64,000 nucleotides of DNA from Chitiniphilus eburneus (GTDB lineage: Bacteria; Pseudomonadota; Gammaproteobacteria; Burkholderiales; Chitinibacteraceae), in the NCBI RefSeq assembly GCF_005048205.1, contig NZ_SUMF01000011.1, forward strand, positions 1 through 64,000. The letters are read 5' to 3'. Shown here one piece after another: positions 16,615-30,498 of the stretch; the first letter of the stretch is position 1, and every line of letters begins with the position of its first letter. The translations under genes and the position numbers were made by a program. The notes beneath the pieces are model-generated. The model was not told where the DNA came from. It did no database searches and saw nothing but the letters and a program-made list of their open reading frames with translations.

Positions 16615-16743
16615 CAATCATGGCATCTGCCGGCTGTTTTGGCTCGGGTTGCGCGATGTTGCCCTGCGCAGCCGCGGCAAGCGCAACACACCGCACCATT
16701 CATGCGGCGCAAACCTGGTTTCCCACCAACAGGGATTTTCCTC

Positions 16744-17499
16744 ATGATGATCGAACTGCGCCAGATTGCGGACATCGATCCTGATTCGCCTATCCCGTTT
16801 TGCGACCTGGCCTCGCCTGGCATCCTGGTGCTGGGCACGTTGGCCGATTCGCAAAGCCTGCTCAGCAGCGCCCTGGCGCTGGAGAAGGATTCGGAGCGCC
16901 AGATGCGCTTCGTCCTGCGCAACACGCTGACCTTGTTGCGCACGGCGGAGGAAACGCTGGAAACCGCCCTGGAAACCGCCAGCCGCCATGCCCGTCTGAG
17001 AACCCCGCATCCGTGCTTTACCCGCCCTTCCCGACAGGAGCCAGCCTTGTTCGTTCGCCCGCTTGCCATCACCGATGTGGATACGCTGGTGCCCGTGTTC
17101 ATCCGCGCCTACAACGGTCCACCCTGGCACGATGCCTGGACCGAGGCCATGGCACGGCGCTACCTCGGGGGGCTGGCAGGCAACCCCCTGGCACGCGTGT
17201 TCGGCATCTTCGACGGGGAAACCCTGCAAGGCGGGCTGATCGCCCAGATCAAATACTGGTGGGAAGGCACCGAGGCATTCATCGATGAGCTGTTCATCGA
17301 TCCGTCGCACCAGGGTCGCGGGCTGGGGCAAGCCTTGCTGGCCGGCGCGGAAACGATACTGATGGAAGAAGGCGTCACCGCGCTGACGCTGCTCACCCTG
17401 CGCGGCGGCGCCGCGGAGGGGTTTTACCGGCGCCAGCGGTTCGAAGCAAAGCAGGAACTGGGCTTCATGGTTCGCGTGTGTGAATTACAAAGCGGATAG
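16744..17499 (+). CDS. GNAT acetyltransferase with extra N-terminal helical domain
   Basis: A 251-residue protein. Residues about 100-250 are a GNAT fold: FVRPLAITDVDTLVPVFIRAYN, a GLIAQIKYWWEGTEAFIDELFIDPSHQGRGLGQALL block with the acetyl-CoA pyrophosphate motif QGRGLG, and GFYRRQRFEAK. Residues about 1-90 are a different helical domain (ILVLGTLADSQSLLSSALALEKDSERQMRFVLRNTLTLL) that I do not recognise. An AGGAG and TTG at 17047 could give a GNAT-only product. Divergent from the XRE gene. Substrate unknown. Start 16744 (ATGATG) is tentative. Confidence 0.75.
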   Translation: MMIELRQIADIDPDSPIPFCDLASPGILVLGTLADSQSLLSSALALEKDSERQMRFVLRNTLTLLRTAEETLETALETASRHARLRTPHPCFTRPSRQEPALFVRPLAITDVDTLVPVFIRAYNGPPWHDAWTEAMARRYLGGLAGNPLARVFGIFDGETLQGGLIAQIKYWWEGTEAFIDELFIDPSHQGRGLGQALLAGAETILMEEGVTALTLLTLRGGAAEGFYRRQRFEAKQELGFMVRVCELQSG

Positions 17500-17612
17500 G
17501 TAAGCTTTACCCACCCGGCGCGGCGAAGCCCGCTTCAGATGGCGCCTCCTGGATTGGCACGCTCCTTGCAACAGTGGACACGCATGCTTTGCCAATTTCA
17601 AGGAGTGACATC

Positions 17613-17852
17613 ATGAAGCGCATCCTGACCTCGTTGCTGGCCGCCTCCGCCGTGATGGCCGCCACCGGTGCCATCGCCAACGACGCCGACACCTATCACC
17701 CCGAATCCAGCTCGATGAACCCGCCGATCGAACAGAGCCAGGATCTGCAAGTGGATCGCAGCTTCGGCAATTGGGGAACGTGGGATTCCAACCGGGACAA
17801 CGCCGCCAGCCCGCGCACCAACGAATCGCTGGATAGCAATTCGGATCGTTGA
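17613..17852 (+). CDS. Small exported protein of unknown function
   Basis: A 79-residue protein with a clear signal peptide (MKRILTSLLAASAVMAATGAIA, cleavage near residue 22) and a short acidic, Asn/Ser-rich mature part with no cysteines. A strong AAGGAG ribosome site precedes the ATG at 17613, and a strong hairpin terminator follows, so it is probably expressed alone. Not recognised. Base composition resembles neighbours. Confidence 0.7.
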   Translation: MKRILTSLLAASAVMAATGAIANDADTYHPESSSMNPPIEQSQDLQVDRSFGNWGTWDSNRDNAASPRTNESLDSNSDR

Positions 17853-17870
17853 TCGCGCATGCAATACCCG

Positions 17871-17899
17871 ATGGGGCGGCCCTGGGGCCGCCCCATTTT
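17871..17899 (+). terminator. Intrinsic terminator after the small exported gene
   Basis: ATGGGGCGGCC (17871-17881), loop CTGG, GGCCGCCCCAT (17886-17896), then TTTG: an 11-base perfect stem with a short T run. The remainder of the gap to 18219 contains no gene I can support and no recognisable riboswitch. Confidence 0.75.
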
Positions 17900-18219
17900 G
17901 TTGCAAGCCACCGCTGTCGCGGGTGGCCCGCCCCGACAGCCCATTGTCCGCCACGAAATGCGGGAGGATGCTGGGGCGAAACGAGTTTTGGACGTGGGAG
18001 CGAAGGTGGATTCGCCCTGCGGCGAACCAATATCAACCTTGGGAGGCAGCAATCGTGGAGCGGATGGGGATACGTCGCGTACCGCCCTGAAAGCCTTCCT
18101 GTCCACCCGCCGTGCAACGCGGCCCATGCCGACCGGGCAACCGTTTTCGGCACCTGATGGAAGTGCTTCCGGAGCAGCCATGCAATGGCTCGCCTTCCGG
18201 CCCCCCAGACAAGATTTCA

Positions 18220-19974
18220 ATGCAAACCAAGCTCACGCTCAATCAGAAGTTCTGGATCAGTTCGATCCTGGTCATTGCTGTGTCCTGCACCCTGGCGGGG
18301 CAATGGGCCAGGAGCAACTATCAGGCTTACCAACTGGCGCAGCGCAGCCTGAAACACCTGACGCTCTATCAGACCGTCCTCTTGACCACCACCGGCATTT
18401 CCACCGAACGCGGGCTGATGCTGGCGCAAATGAGCCAGAGCCAGCCTTCCGACCATCTTCAGCAGGCATTGCACGCCCAACGGCGCTACAACGACCAGCG
18501 GTTCGACCGGCTGAACCGCTTGCTGAGCCAGAGCGGGCTGGCCAACGACCCGTTGATCCAGGACCGGTTGAAGCAGAGCCGCCGCGCGCTCGGGGCGGCA
18601 CGTGCGGAGGCCGACAGGCTCTTCAGCCAGCCACGCGCAGCACGCCCGAAGCAGCGGATCACCGACAGCCTGCGGCAAATGATCGCCATCGTGGATGGCA
18701 TGCGCACGGTGATCGACGATATCGGCACCCGCGCCATCGAATCGAACACGCGAATAACACGGGTCGTGGTGACCACCCGGACGATCACCCAATTGCGGGA
18801 ATACGCCGGGCGAAGCCTGGCCCTGCTGGCGCCGCCGATGATGGAAGGCAAATGCCTGACCGGCGAGCAGCAAGGCCAGAGCGAGCAATTGCTGGGGCGC
18901 GTGAACGAATTGCAGGACCTGCTCGAAAGCCAGCTCCCCACCTATATGAACGAGGGTCTGGTCCGCAAGGCCAGGGCCGATGCCAATCGGCGCTATTTCA
19001 GCGATGTCTACGCCACCCTGGTGGAAGCCCGGCTTCAGTGCATGCTGAATGCCCCCTCCCCCATGTATCACGCATCCGAGTTCATCCTCCAGACCCAACC
19101 CAAGTTGCAATCGCTGGAGCGCCTGCGCGATGCCGTGTTCCAGATCGCCATCGAGGGGCTCCGCACCAGTCGCGAGGTCACGCGTCGCCAGATCATGCTG
19201 ACCACTGCCATGACCATTGCCATCGGCCTGGCCCTGCTGGGGCAGGTGCTGCTCACGCGCCGCACCTTGATTGCTCCACTGCTGCGCGCCCGGAACGACA
19301 TCATCGCCCTGGCCGAAGGCAATACCGGGTGCAACACGGCGACCTATCCCAGCGGCGTGGAGATGCGCGAACTGTTCCGGGCCATCGATATCCTGCGTAG
19401 CAGCCAGCAACGACGCAACATCCTGGAGCGCGAACGCGAAATCCTGACCACGCAACTCCAGCAGCAGGCGGAAACGGACGGGTTGACCGGGCTGATCAAT
19501 CGCCGCGGGCTCGATAGCCAGTGCCAGCACCTGTTCGCCCGGAACGCGGTGCTGGGGCGTGCGGTGGGGCTGATCATGTTCGATATCGATCATTTCAAGC
19601 AGGTCAACGACGAACACGGCCACCTGGTCGGCGACCGGGTACTGCAAGCCGTGGCGCACATTGTGCGCAGGGTCTGCCGGGGGAACGATATCGTCGGGCG
19701 CTTCGGCGGCGAGGAGTTCGTCATCCTGGTGGAAGGGCTGGACGCGCCCGCCCTGCGCCACCTGGCCGAGAAAGTCCGGCGCGCCATCGCCGGAATGTCC
19801 ATCACGCTCGAGAATGGCCAGCCCCTGACCGTGAGCGCCAGCTTCGGCGTGGCGCTAAGCCGCATCCATCCGCAAAGCACCTGGCCGCAACTGATCGAGA
19901 TGGCCGACACCGCGCTGTACCTGGCCAAGAACGCGGGACGGGATCGGGTGATGATGGCGCCACCGGCCGACTGA
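18220..19974 (+). CDS. Membrane-bound diguanylate cyclase (GGDEF)
   Basis: A 584-residue protein making cyclic di-GMP. A first membrane helix near residues 12-30 and a second near 325-350 (ATRM-IAIGLALLGQVLL region) flank a large periplasmic sensor with several predicted helices of unknown ligand. The C-terminal domain (about 415-575) has ETDGLTGLINRRGLD, DIDHFKQVNDEHGHLVGDRVL and the active-site motif GGEEF, so catalysis is expected. An RGND sits five residues ahead of GGEEF, the right place for the RxxD product-inhibition site. Start chosen at ATG 18220. Confidence 0.92.
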   Translation: MQTKLTLNQKFWISSILVIAVSCTLAGQWARSNYQAYQLAQRSLKHLTLYQTVLLTTTGISTERGLMLAQMSQSQPSDHLQQALHAQRRYNDQRFDRLNRLLSQSGLANDPLIQDRLKQSRRALGAARAEADRLFSQPRAARPKQRITDSLRQMIAIVDGMRTVIDDIGTRAIESNTRITRVVVTTRTITQLREYAGRSLALLAPPMMEGKCLTGEQQGQSEQLLGRVNELQDLLESQLPTYMNEGLVRKARADANRRYFSDVYATLVEARLQCMLNAPSPMYHASEFILQTQPKLQSLERLRDAVFQIAIEGLRTSREVTRRQIMLTTAMTIAIGLALLGQVLLTRRTLIAPLLRARNDIIALAEGNTGCNTATYPSGVEMRELFRAIDILRSSQQRRNILEREREILTTQLQQQAETDGLTGLINRRGLDSQCQHLFARNAVLGRAVGLIMFDIDHFKQVNDEHGHLVGDRVLQAVAHIVRRVCRGNDIVGRFGGEEFVILVEGLDAPALRHLAEKVRRAIAGMSITLENGQPLTVSASFGVALSRIHPQSTWPQLIEMADTALYLAKNAGRDRVMMAPPAD

Positions 19975-19998
19975 TGGCCGACTGGTGGCCGGCACGGT

Positions 19999-20718
19999 TC
20001 AGAGGTGGCGAATGCGCGGTTTGTAGCGGGCGAACAAGGCGTCGTTGCCGGTACGGCGATCGGTGTTCTGGCTCTGGTAGAGCGGCACCTCGATGCCGCG
20101 CTCGACGCAGCGGCGCACGGTTTCCGCCACCAGCGTCTGCGCGATGGCGATGCCCGACAGGCTGGAAAACGCCCCTGTGCCCAGGTCACCGTAGTGCAAC
20201 AGCGCATCGCCATCGGGTGCGCCGTTGTCGATCACCAGATCGGCCACCTGATACAGCTTGGCCCCGCTGGCATGCCGCGCGGTATTGGCCTGCGACTGCT
20301 GCAACGAGGTTATGGCGATGCAGTACACGCTCTCCCTGCGCGCACGCTGCGCCATTTCCACCACGCTGGCATTCAGGCCGGAATTGGAGACGATCAGCAT
20401 CACATCACCGGCCGACACGCCGAACTCGTCCCACAGGATGTCGGCCAGGCCGGGCAGGCGTTCCATCCGGCTGCTGCGGGTGGCGCCCGCGCCATTGAGT
20501 ATGGTGTCGTCCAGGATGGCGGCGGCATTGGCCAGCCCGCCGGCGCGGCCGAACAGCTCCATCGGGATCATGTGCGAATGACCGGTGCCGAAGGCATAGA
20601 TCAGCCGATCCGCCGCCACGGCCTCCACCATCCGTTCAGCCGCCTGCGACAGCGCGTCCTGCTGCCGTTCGATCAGCGCCTGCACACGCGGCAGGCTGGC
20701 GGTGATGTAGTCGAGCAT
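19999..20718 (-). CDS. SIS-domain sugar-phosphate protein (UPF0309-like)
   Basis: A 239-residue cytosolic SIS-fold protein. Motifs are LIYAFGTGHSHMIPMELFGRAGG near residue 45, VSAGDVMLIVSNSGLNASVVEMAQRAR near 105, and DLVIDNGAPDGDALL further on. It resembles UPF0309 proteins, which are distant relatives of MurQ and phosphosugar isomerases; substrate unknown. ATG 20718 is chosen because GGAG lies six bases upstream; the earlier ATG at 20730 contains that GGAG. Last gene of the glycogen run, 33 bases after nudF. Confidence 0.85.
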   Translation of the reverse strand: MLDYITASLPRVQALIERQQDALSQAAERMVEAVAADRLIYAFGTGHSHMIPMELFGRAGGLANAAAILDDTILNGAGATRSSRMERLPGLADILWDEFGVSAGDVMLIVSNSGLNASVVEMAQRARRESVYCIAITSLQQSQANTARHASGAKLYQVADLVIDNGAPDGDALLHYGDLGTGAFSSLSGIAIAQTLVAETVRRCVERGIEVPLYQSQNTDRRTGNDALFARYKPRIRHL

Positions 20719-20751
20719 GAAAGTCTCCATTGAAGGCCGCGCCACGGGCGT

Positions 20752-21303
20752 TCAGCGCACCCCGAGTTTCTTTTCCAGCCAGAAGATGCCGGAGATGGTC
20801 TTGCCGTCGGTGATCCGGCCATCGAGCACGCCGGCCACCAGCTCCGCCAGCGGTACGGCCAGGGTTTCGACGAACTCGCCTTCATCCAGTTGCGCCTCGC
20901 CCGCGGTGAGGCCGCGCGCCAGGAAGAAATGGATTTCCTCGTCGGAATAGCTGATCAGCGGATGCACCACGCCCAGGTATTCCCACTCGCGTGCGGTATG
21001 GCCGGTTTCCTCCAGCAACTCGCGCTGGCCGCAGGCCAGCGGCGCTTCGTCGGGGTCGAGCTTGCCGGCGGGGAACTCCAGGAACACGCGATCGAGCGGA
21101 TAGCGGAACTGGCGTTCCATCAGGATGCGCCCGTCGTCCAGCACCGGAATCACCATCACGGCGCCGGGGTGGACGACATATTCGCGGGTGGCGGTGCCGC
21201 CGTCGGGCAGGCGTACGGTGTCGCGGTTGATGTGCAGCAGCGCGCCATCGAATACGCGGGCGCCGTCGGTTCGGGTTTCGATCAGGTGGTCGTCTTGGGG
21301 CAT
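20752..21303 (-). CDS. nudF: NUDIX hydrolase, ADP-ribose/ADP-sugar pyrophosphatase type
   Basis: A 183-residue enzyme with the Nudix box GKLDPDEAPLACGQRELLEETGH (the G-x5-E-x7-REUxEExG pattern with REL-LEETG). The flanking PVLDDGRILMERQFRYPLDRVFLEFPAG and YLGVVHPLISYSDEEIHFFLA blocks match ADP-ribose pyrophosphatases. Some members also hydrolyse ADP-glucose, which would matter here because it is in the glycogen cluster between glgP and the SIS gene; that link is inference. Confidence 0.9.
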   Translation of the reverse strand: MPQDDHLIETRTDGARVFDGALLHINRDTVRLPDGGTATREYVVHPGAVMVIPVLDDGRILMERQFRYPLDRVFLEFPAGKLDPDEAPLACGQRELLEETGHTAREWEYLGVVHPLISYSDEEIHFFLARGLTAGEAQLDEGEFVETLAVPLAELVAGVLDGRITDGKTISGIFWLEKKLGVR

Positions 21304-21361
21304 GGGCGGCAGGGTTGGGTCGGGTGAAGGGGCGGCACCGCGCCGCCCCGGACTGCAAAGA

Positions 21362-23809
21362 TTACAACCGGACCGGCGCCACGTTCCAGATTTCCGCCGC
21401 GTATTCGCGGATGGTGCGGTCGGCGCTGAACTGGCCCATGCCGGCAATGTTGTGGATGGCGCGGCGGGTCCACTCGTCCGGCTTGCGGTACAGCGCATCC
21501 ACCTTGTCCTGCGTATCGACGTAGCTGCGGTAGTCGGCGAGCAACTGGTAATGGTCGCCCCAGTTCACCAGCACGTCGAACACCAGCCGGAAGCGCTCGG
21601 GGTCGTCCGGGCTGAAGTAGCCCGACGCCAGCATGTTCAGTACCTCGTGCAGCTCCACATCCTGCTCGTAGAACGCACGCGGGTTGTAGCCGTCGCGACG
21701 CAGTGCCTCGACCTGTTCGGTGGTGTTGCCGAAGATGAAGATGTTTTCCTCGCCAACCTGCTCGCGGATCTCGACATTGGCGCCGTCGAGCGTGCCGATG
21801 GTCAGCGCGCCATTCAGCGCGAATTTCATGTTGCCGGTGCCCGATGCCTCGGTGCCCGCGGTGGATATCTGTTCCGACAGATCGGCGGCCGGAATGATGA
21901 TCTCGGCCAGCGATACGCCGTAGTTGGGGATGAATACCACCTTCAGCTTGTCGCCCACGCGCGGGTCGTTGTTGATCTTCACGCCCACATCGTTGATCAG
22001 TTTGATGATCAGCTTGGCCATGCGGTAGGCGCTGGCGGCCTTGCCGGCAAAGATCACTACGCGCGGGGTCCAGTCTTTTTCCGGATGCTTGAGGATGCGG
22101 TTGTAGCGGGTGATGACGTGCAGCACGTTCAACAACTGGCGCTTGTATTCGTGGATGCGCTTCACCTGCACATCGAACAGTGCATGCGGATCGATCACTC
22201 CGCCCAGGCGCCGCGCCACGAAGCGCGCCAGCCGTTGCTTGTTGTCGAACTTGGCCTCGGCCACTGCCTTGACGAAGGCGGGGTAATCCATGTGCTGCTT
22301 CAGTTCGGCCAGTTCATCCAGGTTGCTGCGCCAGGTCTTGCCGATGTAGTGGTCGATCACCGACGACAGCGCCGGGTTGGCCTGGGCCAGCCAGCGGCGC
22401 GGGGTGATGCCGTTGGTCTTGTTGGTGAAGCGCTCGGGATAAAGCTTGGCGAAGTCGGAGAAGATCGACTGCACCATCAGTTCGGAATGCAGCGCCGACA
22501 CGCCGTTCACCTTGTGGCTGGCAACCACGGCCAGGTAGGCCATGCGCACGCGGCGCTCGCCGTGTTCGTCCACCAGTGACATGCGGCTGATGATGTCGCT
22601 GTTGTCGCCAAACCTGGCGCGCACTTCTTCCAGGAATTCGTCGTTGATGTCGAAGATCAGCTTGAGATGGCGCGGCAATACGCGGCCCATCATGTCCACC
22701 GGCCAGGTTTCCAGCGCTTCGCTCATCAGTGTGTGGTTGGTGTAGCTGAACACCTTTTTGGCAATGCCCCAGGCTTTGTCCCACTCGACGCTGTAGTCGT
22801 CGATCAGCATGCGCAGCAGTTCGGGAATCGCCAGCACCGGGTGCGTGTCGTTCAGGTGGATCGCCACCTTGTCGGCCAGGTTGTCCACGCTGTCGTAGGT
22901 GCGCATGTGCCGGTGCATGATGTCCTGCAGGCTGGCGGAGACGAAGAAGTACTCCTGCCGTAGCCGCAGTTCCTTGCCGGAATAAGTGGAGTCGTCCGGA
23001 TACAGCACGCGCGAGACATTCTCCGACAGGTTCTTTTCTTCCACCGCGGCGAAGTAATCGCCCTGGTTGAACTTGGTCAGGTTGATTTCGTTGGACGAGC
23101 GCGCCGACCACAACCGCAGCGTGTTGGTGGCGAGCGTGTCGTAGCCCGGCACGATGTGATCGTGCGCCATCGCGAAGACATCCTGGGTTTCCACCCAGCG
23201 CACCTTGCGCCCTTCGTCCTGCAAACGGCCACCGAAGCGCACCAGGTACTGCACTTCGGAACGCGGGAACTCCCAGGGGTAACCGTTGGCCAGCCAGTAG
23301 TCCGGCGCTTCGATCTGGTTCCCTTCGATGATGCGCTGCTTGAACATGCCGTAGTCGTAGCGAATGCCATAGCCGTAGCCCGGCAGGCCCAGCGTGGCCA
23401 TGGCGTCGAGGAAGCACGCGGCCAGCCGGCCGAGGCCGCCATTGCCCAGCGCGGCATCCGGTTCGATGGCGTCGATTTCGTCGTAGTCGATGCCCAGGCC
23501 GTCGAGCGCGCCCCGCACGTCGTCGTACAGGCCCAGCGCCAGCAGGGCGTTGGTCAGCGCACGCCCCATCAGGAACTCCATCGAGAGGTAGTACACGCGC
23601 TTGCTTTCCTGCGAGTACTGCGCGCGGGTGGTCCGCATCCAGCGTTCCACCAGCCGGTCGCGCACGGCGAGCATGGTGGCAAACAGCCAGTCGCGCGGTT
23701 GCGCGGTGATCGGGTCCTTGCCGATGGCGAACACCAGCTTGTTGGCAATGGAGCGCTTGAGCGATGCAACGTCGGTGCTGGGGGAGTCGTGTACGAAATC
23801 CACGGTCAT
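21362..23809 (-). CDS. glgP: Glycogen/maltodextrin phosphorylase
   Basis: An 815-residue PLP enzyme releasing glucose-1-phosphate from the ends of alpha-1,4-glucans. The N-terminal half shows [13 protein letters not shown] and [20 protein letters not shown]. The C-terminal half has [11 protein letters not shown], the phosphate site [12 protein letters not shown] and the cofactor lysine in [28 protein letters not shown]. Length matches bacterial GlgP. Its product is the substrate of pgm in the same cluster. It begins 84 bases after the stop of glgA. Confidence 0.97.
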   Translation of the reverse strand: MTVDFVHDSPSTDVASLKRSIANKLVFAIGKDPITAQPRDWLFATMLAVRDRLVERWMRTTRAQYSQESKRVYYLSMEFLMGRALTNALLALGLYDDVRGALDGLGIDYDEIDAIEPDAALGNGGLGRLAACFLDAMATLGLPGYGYGIRYDYGMFKQRIIEGNQIEAPDYWLANGYPWEFPRSEVQYLVRFGGRLQDEGRKVRWVETQDVFAMAHDHIVPGYDTLATNTLRLWSARSSNEINLTKFNQGDYFAAVEEKNLSENVSRVLYPDDSTYSGKELRLRQEYFFVSASLQDIMHRHMRTYDSVDNLADKVAIHLNDTHPVLAIPELLRMLIDDYSVEWDKAWGIAKKVFSYTNHTLMSEALETWPVDMMGRVLPRHLKLIFDINDEFLEEVRARFGDNSDIISRMSLVDEHGERRVRMAYLAVVASHKVNGVSALHSELMVQSIFSDFAKLYPERFTNKTNGITPRRWLAQANPALSSVIDHYIGKTWRSNLDELAELKQHMDYPAFVKAVAEAKFDNKQRLARFVARRLGGVIDPHALFDVQVKRIHEYKRQLLNVLHVITRYNRILKHPEKDWTPRVVIFAGKAASAYRMAKLIIKLINDVGVKINNDPRVGDKLKVVFIPNYGVSLAEIIIPAADLSEQISTAGTEASGTGNMKFALNGALTIGTLDGANVEIREQVGEENIFIFGNTTEQVEALRRDGYNPRAFYEQDVELHEVLNMLASGYFSPDDPERFRLVFDVLVNWGDHYQLLADYRSYVDTQDKVDALYRKPDEWTRRAIHNIAGMGQFSADRTIREYAAEIWNVAPVRL

Positions 23810-23893
23810 GGGAAAGCTCCGCTTGGTGTAGTTCTTGAACTGGTGCCCGGTGCCTGCGCGGCCGGTCCGTCACTTTCGGGGTGACGGCGGTTT

Positions 23894-25318
23894 TTACGCA
23901 AGAAGGCTTTGATACAACGCCACGTATGCCGTCGCCGAAGCCGACCAGCCGAAATCCTGCTGCATGGCGTTGCGGCGCACGGCCTTCCAGTCGCGCGGCC
24001 GGCCCCACAACGCATAGGCACGACGAATGGCCGCGCTCAGGCCAGCCACGCTGAAGTCGTCGAAGACAAAACCGGTGGCGCTGTCGTCCGCCAGGTTTTC
24101 CAGGCTGCTGTCCACCACCGTGTCGCCCAGCCCGCCCACCCGCCGCACCAGCGGCAGCGCCCCGTACTTCAGGCCGTATAGCTGAGTCAGGCCGCAGGGC
24201 TCGTAGCGGCTGGGCACCATGATGACGTCCGCGCCGGCCATGATGCGATGCGAATGAGCTTCATCGTAGCCGATGGTAACGGCGACCCGCCCGGGATACG
24301 CGGCGACATTGGCGCGGAAGGCCGCTTCCATGTGCGGGTCACCGCTCCCCAGCAGGACGAACTGCCCGCCGCCTTCGATCAGGCGGGGCAGCGCTTCCAG
24401 CACCAGATGCAGGCCCTTTTGCTCGGTCAGCCGGCTGACCACGCCGAATATGGGCGCGTCGTCCTGGAGGTCGAGGCCATTGTCGCGTTGCAGCGCGGCG
24501 CGGCTCTTGGCCTTGCCGGCGGGCTTTTCCGCGGTGTACGGCACTTCGAGCAAGGGGTCGCTGGCCGGGTTCCACACCGCTTCGTCCACCCCGTTGAGGA
24601 TGCCCGACAGGCTGGAACCACGATCGCGCAGCAGCCCGTCCAGCCCGCAGCCCTGGTCCGGCGTGGTGATTTCGCGGGCATAGCTGGGCGAGACGGTGGT
24701 GACGTGGTCGGCGTAGAACAGGCCGGCCTTCATGAACGACACATTGCCGTGGAACTCCACGCCGCTCACGTCGAAGAAATGCGGCGGCAGCGCCAGCTCG
24801 CCGAAGGTCCAGCCACCGAACACGCCCTGGTAGGCCAGGTTGTGCACGGTGAACACGCTGCGCGCCGGGCGACCGCGCGCCGCCAGGTAGGCCGGCGTCA
24901 GGCCGGCGTGCCAATCGTGCGCGTGCACCACGTCGGGCCGCCAGAAGCCGTCCAGCCCGCTGGCCAGTTCGGCCGCGATCCACGACAGCAGCGCAAAACG
25001 CCGGTGGTTGTCGCCGTAGTGTTCGTCGTAGGGGTTGCCCGGCCGGTCATACAGCCCCGGCGCGTCGATGACGTAAAGGCCGACCTCGGACCCCGGCAGC
25101 CGGGCGTACCAAAGGTGCACGCGGCCGAAGGGCGTATCGACATCGGATACGTCGCCTTCGCCGGCCAGCGCGGCGTTGATGGCGGGAAAGCCCGGCACCA
25201 GCACGCGCACGTCGACGCCAAGGCGGCTGAGTTGCGGCGGCAGGGCGCCGGTGACATCGGCCAGCCCGCCGGTCTTGAGCAGGGGATACAGTTCGGAGCA
25301 GACGTGCAGCACGCGCAT
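23894..25318 (-). CDS. glgA: Glycogen synthase (ADP-glucose)
   Basis: A 474-residue GT5 glycosyltransferase elongating glycogen from ADP-glucose. It begins [22 protein letters not shown], whose K-T-G-G-L is the nucleotide-sugar contact; further marks are [40 protein letters not shown] and the [23 protein letters not shown]-type C-terminal motif. ATG 25318 is chosen since the family begins there; the frame stays open to 25393. Acts directly downstream of GlgC's product. Confidence 0.97.
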   Translation of the reverse strand: MRVLHVCSELYPLLKTGGLADVTGALPPQLSRLGVDVRVLVPGFPAINAALAGEGDVSDVDTPFGRVHLWYARLPGSEVGLYVIDAPGLYDRPGNPYDEHYGDNHRRFALLSWIAAELASGLDGFWRPDVVHAHDWHAGLTPAYLAARGRPARSVFTVHNLAYQGVFGGWTFGELALPPHFFDVSGVEFHGNVSFMKAGLFYADHVTTVSPSYAREITTPDQGCGLDGLLRDRGSSLSGILNGVDEAVWNPASDPLLEVPYTAEKPAGKAKSRAALQRDNGLDLQDDAPIFGVVSRLTEQKGLHLVLEALPRLIEGGGQFVLLGSGDPHMEAAFRANVAAYPGRVAVTIGYDEAHSHRIMAGADVIMVPSRYEPCGLTQLYGLKYGALPLVRRVGGLGDTVVDSSLENLADDSATGFVFDDFSVAGLSAAIRRAYALWGRPRDWKAVRRNAMQQDFGWSASATAYVALYQSLLA

Positions 25319-25448
25319 GGGACGATCCTGATAGGAAGACCAGCGCACAGTGTGGGCGGCGCGCTTGTCAGCCGTATGAAATGCGGCGGGCATGGCCCGC
25401 CGACGGATAACGACGCCCCGCCCTGCCGGGCGAGGCGAACCGGCCTTG

Positions 25449-26732
25449 CTACTTTTGCAACCGCGCCAGCATGTCGCGGGTCACCAGCACCACGCCGCCT
25501 TCGCTGCGATAGAAGCGGCGGGAATCCTCCTCCGCGTTCTCGCCGATCACCGTGCCTTCGGGAATTTCGCAGGCCCGGTCGATCACGCAGCGGCGCAGGC
25601 GGCAATTCCGTCCCACCGTCACCTGCGGCAGGATCACCGACGAATCGATGGTGCAGAACGAATGCACCCGCACCTGCGAGAACAGCACCGAGTTGATCAC
25701 CAGCGAGCCGGACACGATGCTGCCGCCCGACACCAGCGAGTTGAGCGTCATGCCGTGGCTGCCGTTATGGTCCTGGACGAACTTGGCCGGCGGCAACTGT
25801 TCCTGATAGGTGCGGATCGGCCAGTCCTGGTCGTAGACATCCAGTTCCGGCGTGACCGAGGCGAGATCGAGGTTGGCGGCCCAATAGGCATCCACCGTAC
25901 CCACGTCGCGCCAGTAATCGCGCCCGTTGGGGTCGGACTTCACGCAAGACAGCGAGAACGGATGTGCGATGGCGCCGCCTTCCTTCACCACTTTGGGGAT
26001 GATGTCTTTGCCGAAGTCGTGGTCGGATGTCTCGTTGGCGAGGTCGTCGTCCAGATGGCGGTAGAGGTAGTCCGCATTGAAGACATACACACCCATCGAC
26101 GCCAGGGCGATATCCGGCTTGCCCGGCATGGACGGCGGATCGGCGGGTTTTTCCAGGAAATCGGTGATGCGGCGCTCTTCGTCGATATGCATCACGCCGA
26201 AGGCCGTGGCCTCCATGCGCGGCACTTCGATGCAGGCCACCGTGCATTGCGCGCCGGACAGCACGTGGTCCACCAGCATGCGGGCGTAGTCCATCTTGTA
26301 GATATGGTCGCCGGCCAGGATCACCACGTATTCCGGGCGGTAGCTGCGGATGATGTCCATGTTCTGGTACACGGCGTCGGCGGTGCCGCGATACCAGTGT
26401 TCCTCGTCCACGCGCTGCTGCGCCGGCAGCAGGTCGACGAACTCGTTCATTTCGTTGCGCAGGAATGACCAGCCCTTTTGCAAATGCCGCAACAGCGAGT
26501 GCGATTTGTACTGCGTCACCACGCCGATGCGGCGGATGCCGGAGTTCAGGCAGTTGGACAGCGCGAAATCGATGATGCGGAACTTGCCGCCGAAATACAC
26601 CGCCGGTTTGGCGCGGTGATCGGTCAGCGCCTTCAGGCGCGAGCCGCGGCCGCCGGCCAGCACCAGGGCCACCGCCTTGTTCGGCAGTTGGCGCGCCAGT
26701 GTGGCTTTGTCGATCAGTTGAGATTCTTCCAT
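25449..26732 (-). CDS. glgC: Glucose-1-phosphate adenylyltransferase
   Basis: A 427-residue ADP-glucose pyrophosphorylase, the regulated entry step of glycogen synthesis. Near residue 24-37 is the nucleotide-binding loop [15 protein letters not shown]. Further on are the [15 protein letters not shown] activator-linked region, GDHIYKMDY, and a C-terminal left-handed beta-helix with [24 protein letters not shown]. Full length. It follows pgm by 76 bases and precedes glgA by 130 bases. Confidence 0.97.
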   Translation of the reverse strand: MEESQLIDKATLARQLPNKAVALVLAGGRGSRLKALTDHRAKPAVYFGGKFRIIDFALSNCLNSGIRRIGVVTQYKSHSLLRHLQKGWSFLRNEMNEFVDLLPAQQRVDEEHWYRGTADAVYQNMDIIRSYRPEYVVILAGDHIYKMDYARMLVDHVLSGAQCTVACIEVPRMEATAFGVMHIDEERRITDFLEKPADPPSMPGKPDIALASMGVYVFNADYLYRHLDDDLANETSDHDFGKDIIPKVVKEGGAIAHPFSLSCVKSDPNGRDYWRDVGTVDAYWAANLDLASVTPELDVYDQDWPIRTYQEQLPPAKFVQDHNGSHGMTLNSLVSGGSIVSGSLVINSVLFSQVRVHSFCTIDSSVILPQVTVGRNCRLRRCVIDRACEIPEGTVIGENAEEDSRRFYRSEGGVVLVTRDMLARLQK

Positions 26733-26808
26733 GCGACCTTCTCCCTATTCACGTGAGGGGTCCGACGGTACGTTGCCACCGGACCAGCAGTAATCGTGCC
26801 TGTAAAAA

Positions 26809-30497
<3,689 letters not shown>

Positions 30498-30498
30498 T

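Noticed and set aside
17900-18219. Possible cyclic di-GMP riboswitch ahead of the diguanylate cyclase
   Set aside because: I looked for the conserved GEMM elements and found none.
17859-19400. 513-residue frame overlapping the diguanylate cyclase
   Set aside because: Same-strand shadow of the cyclase gene with Arg/Pro-rich content.
22314-24008. 564-residue frame opposite or alongside glgP
   Set aside because: Shadow of glgP in another frame on the same strand.
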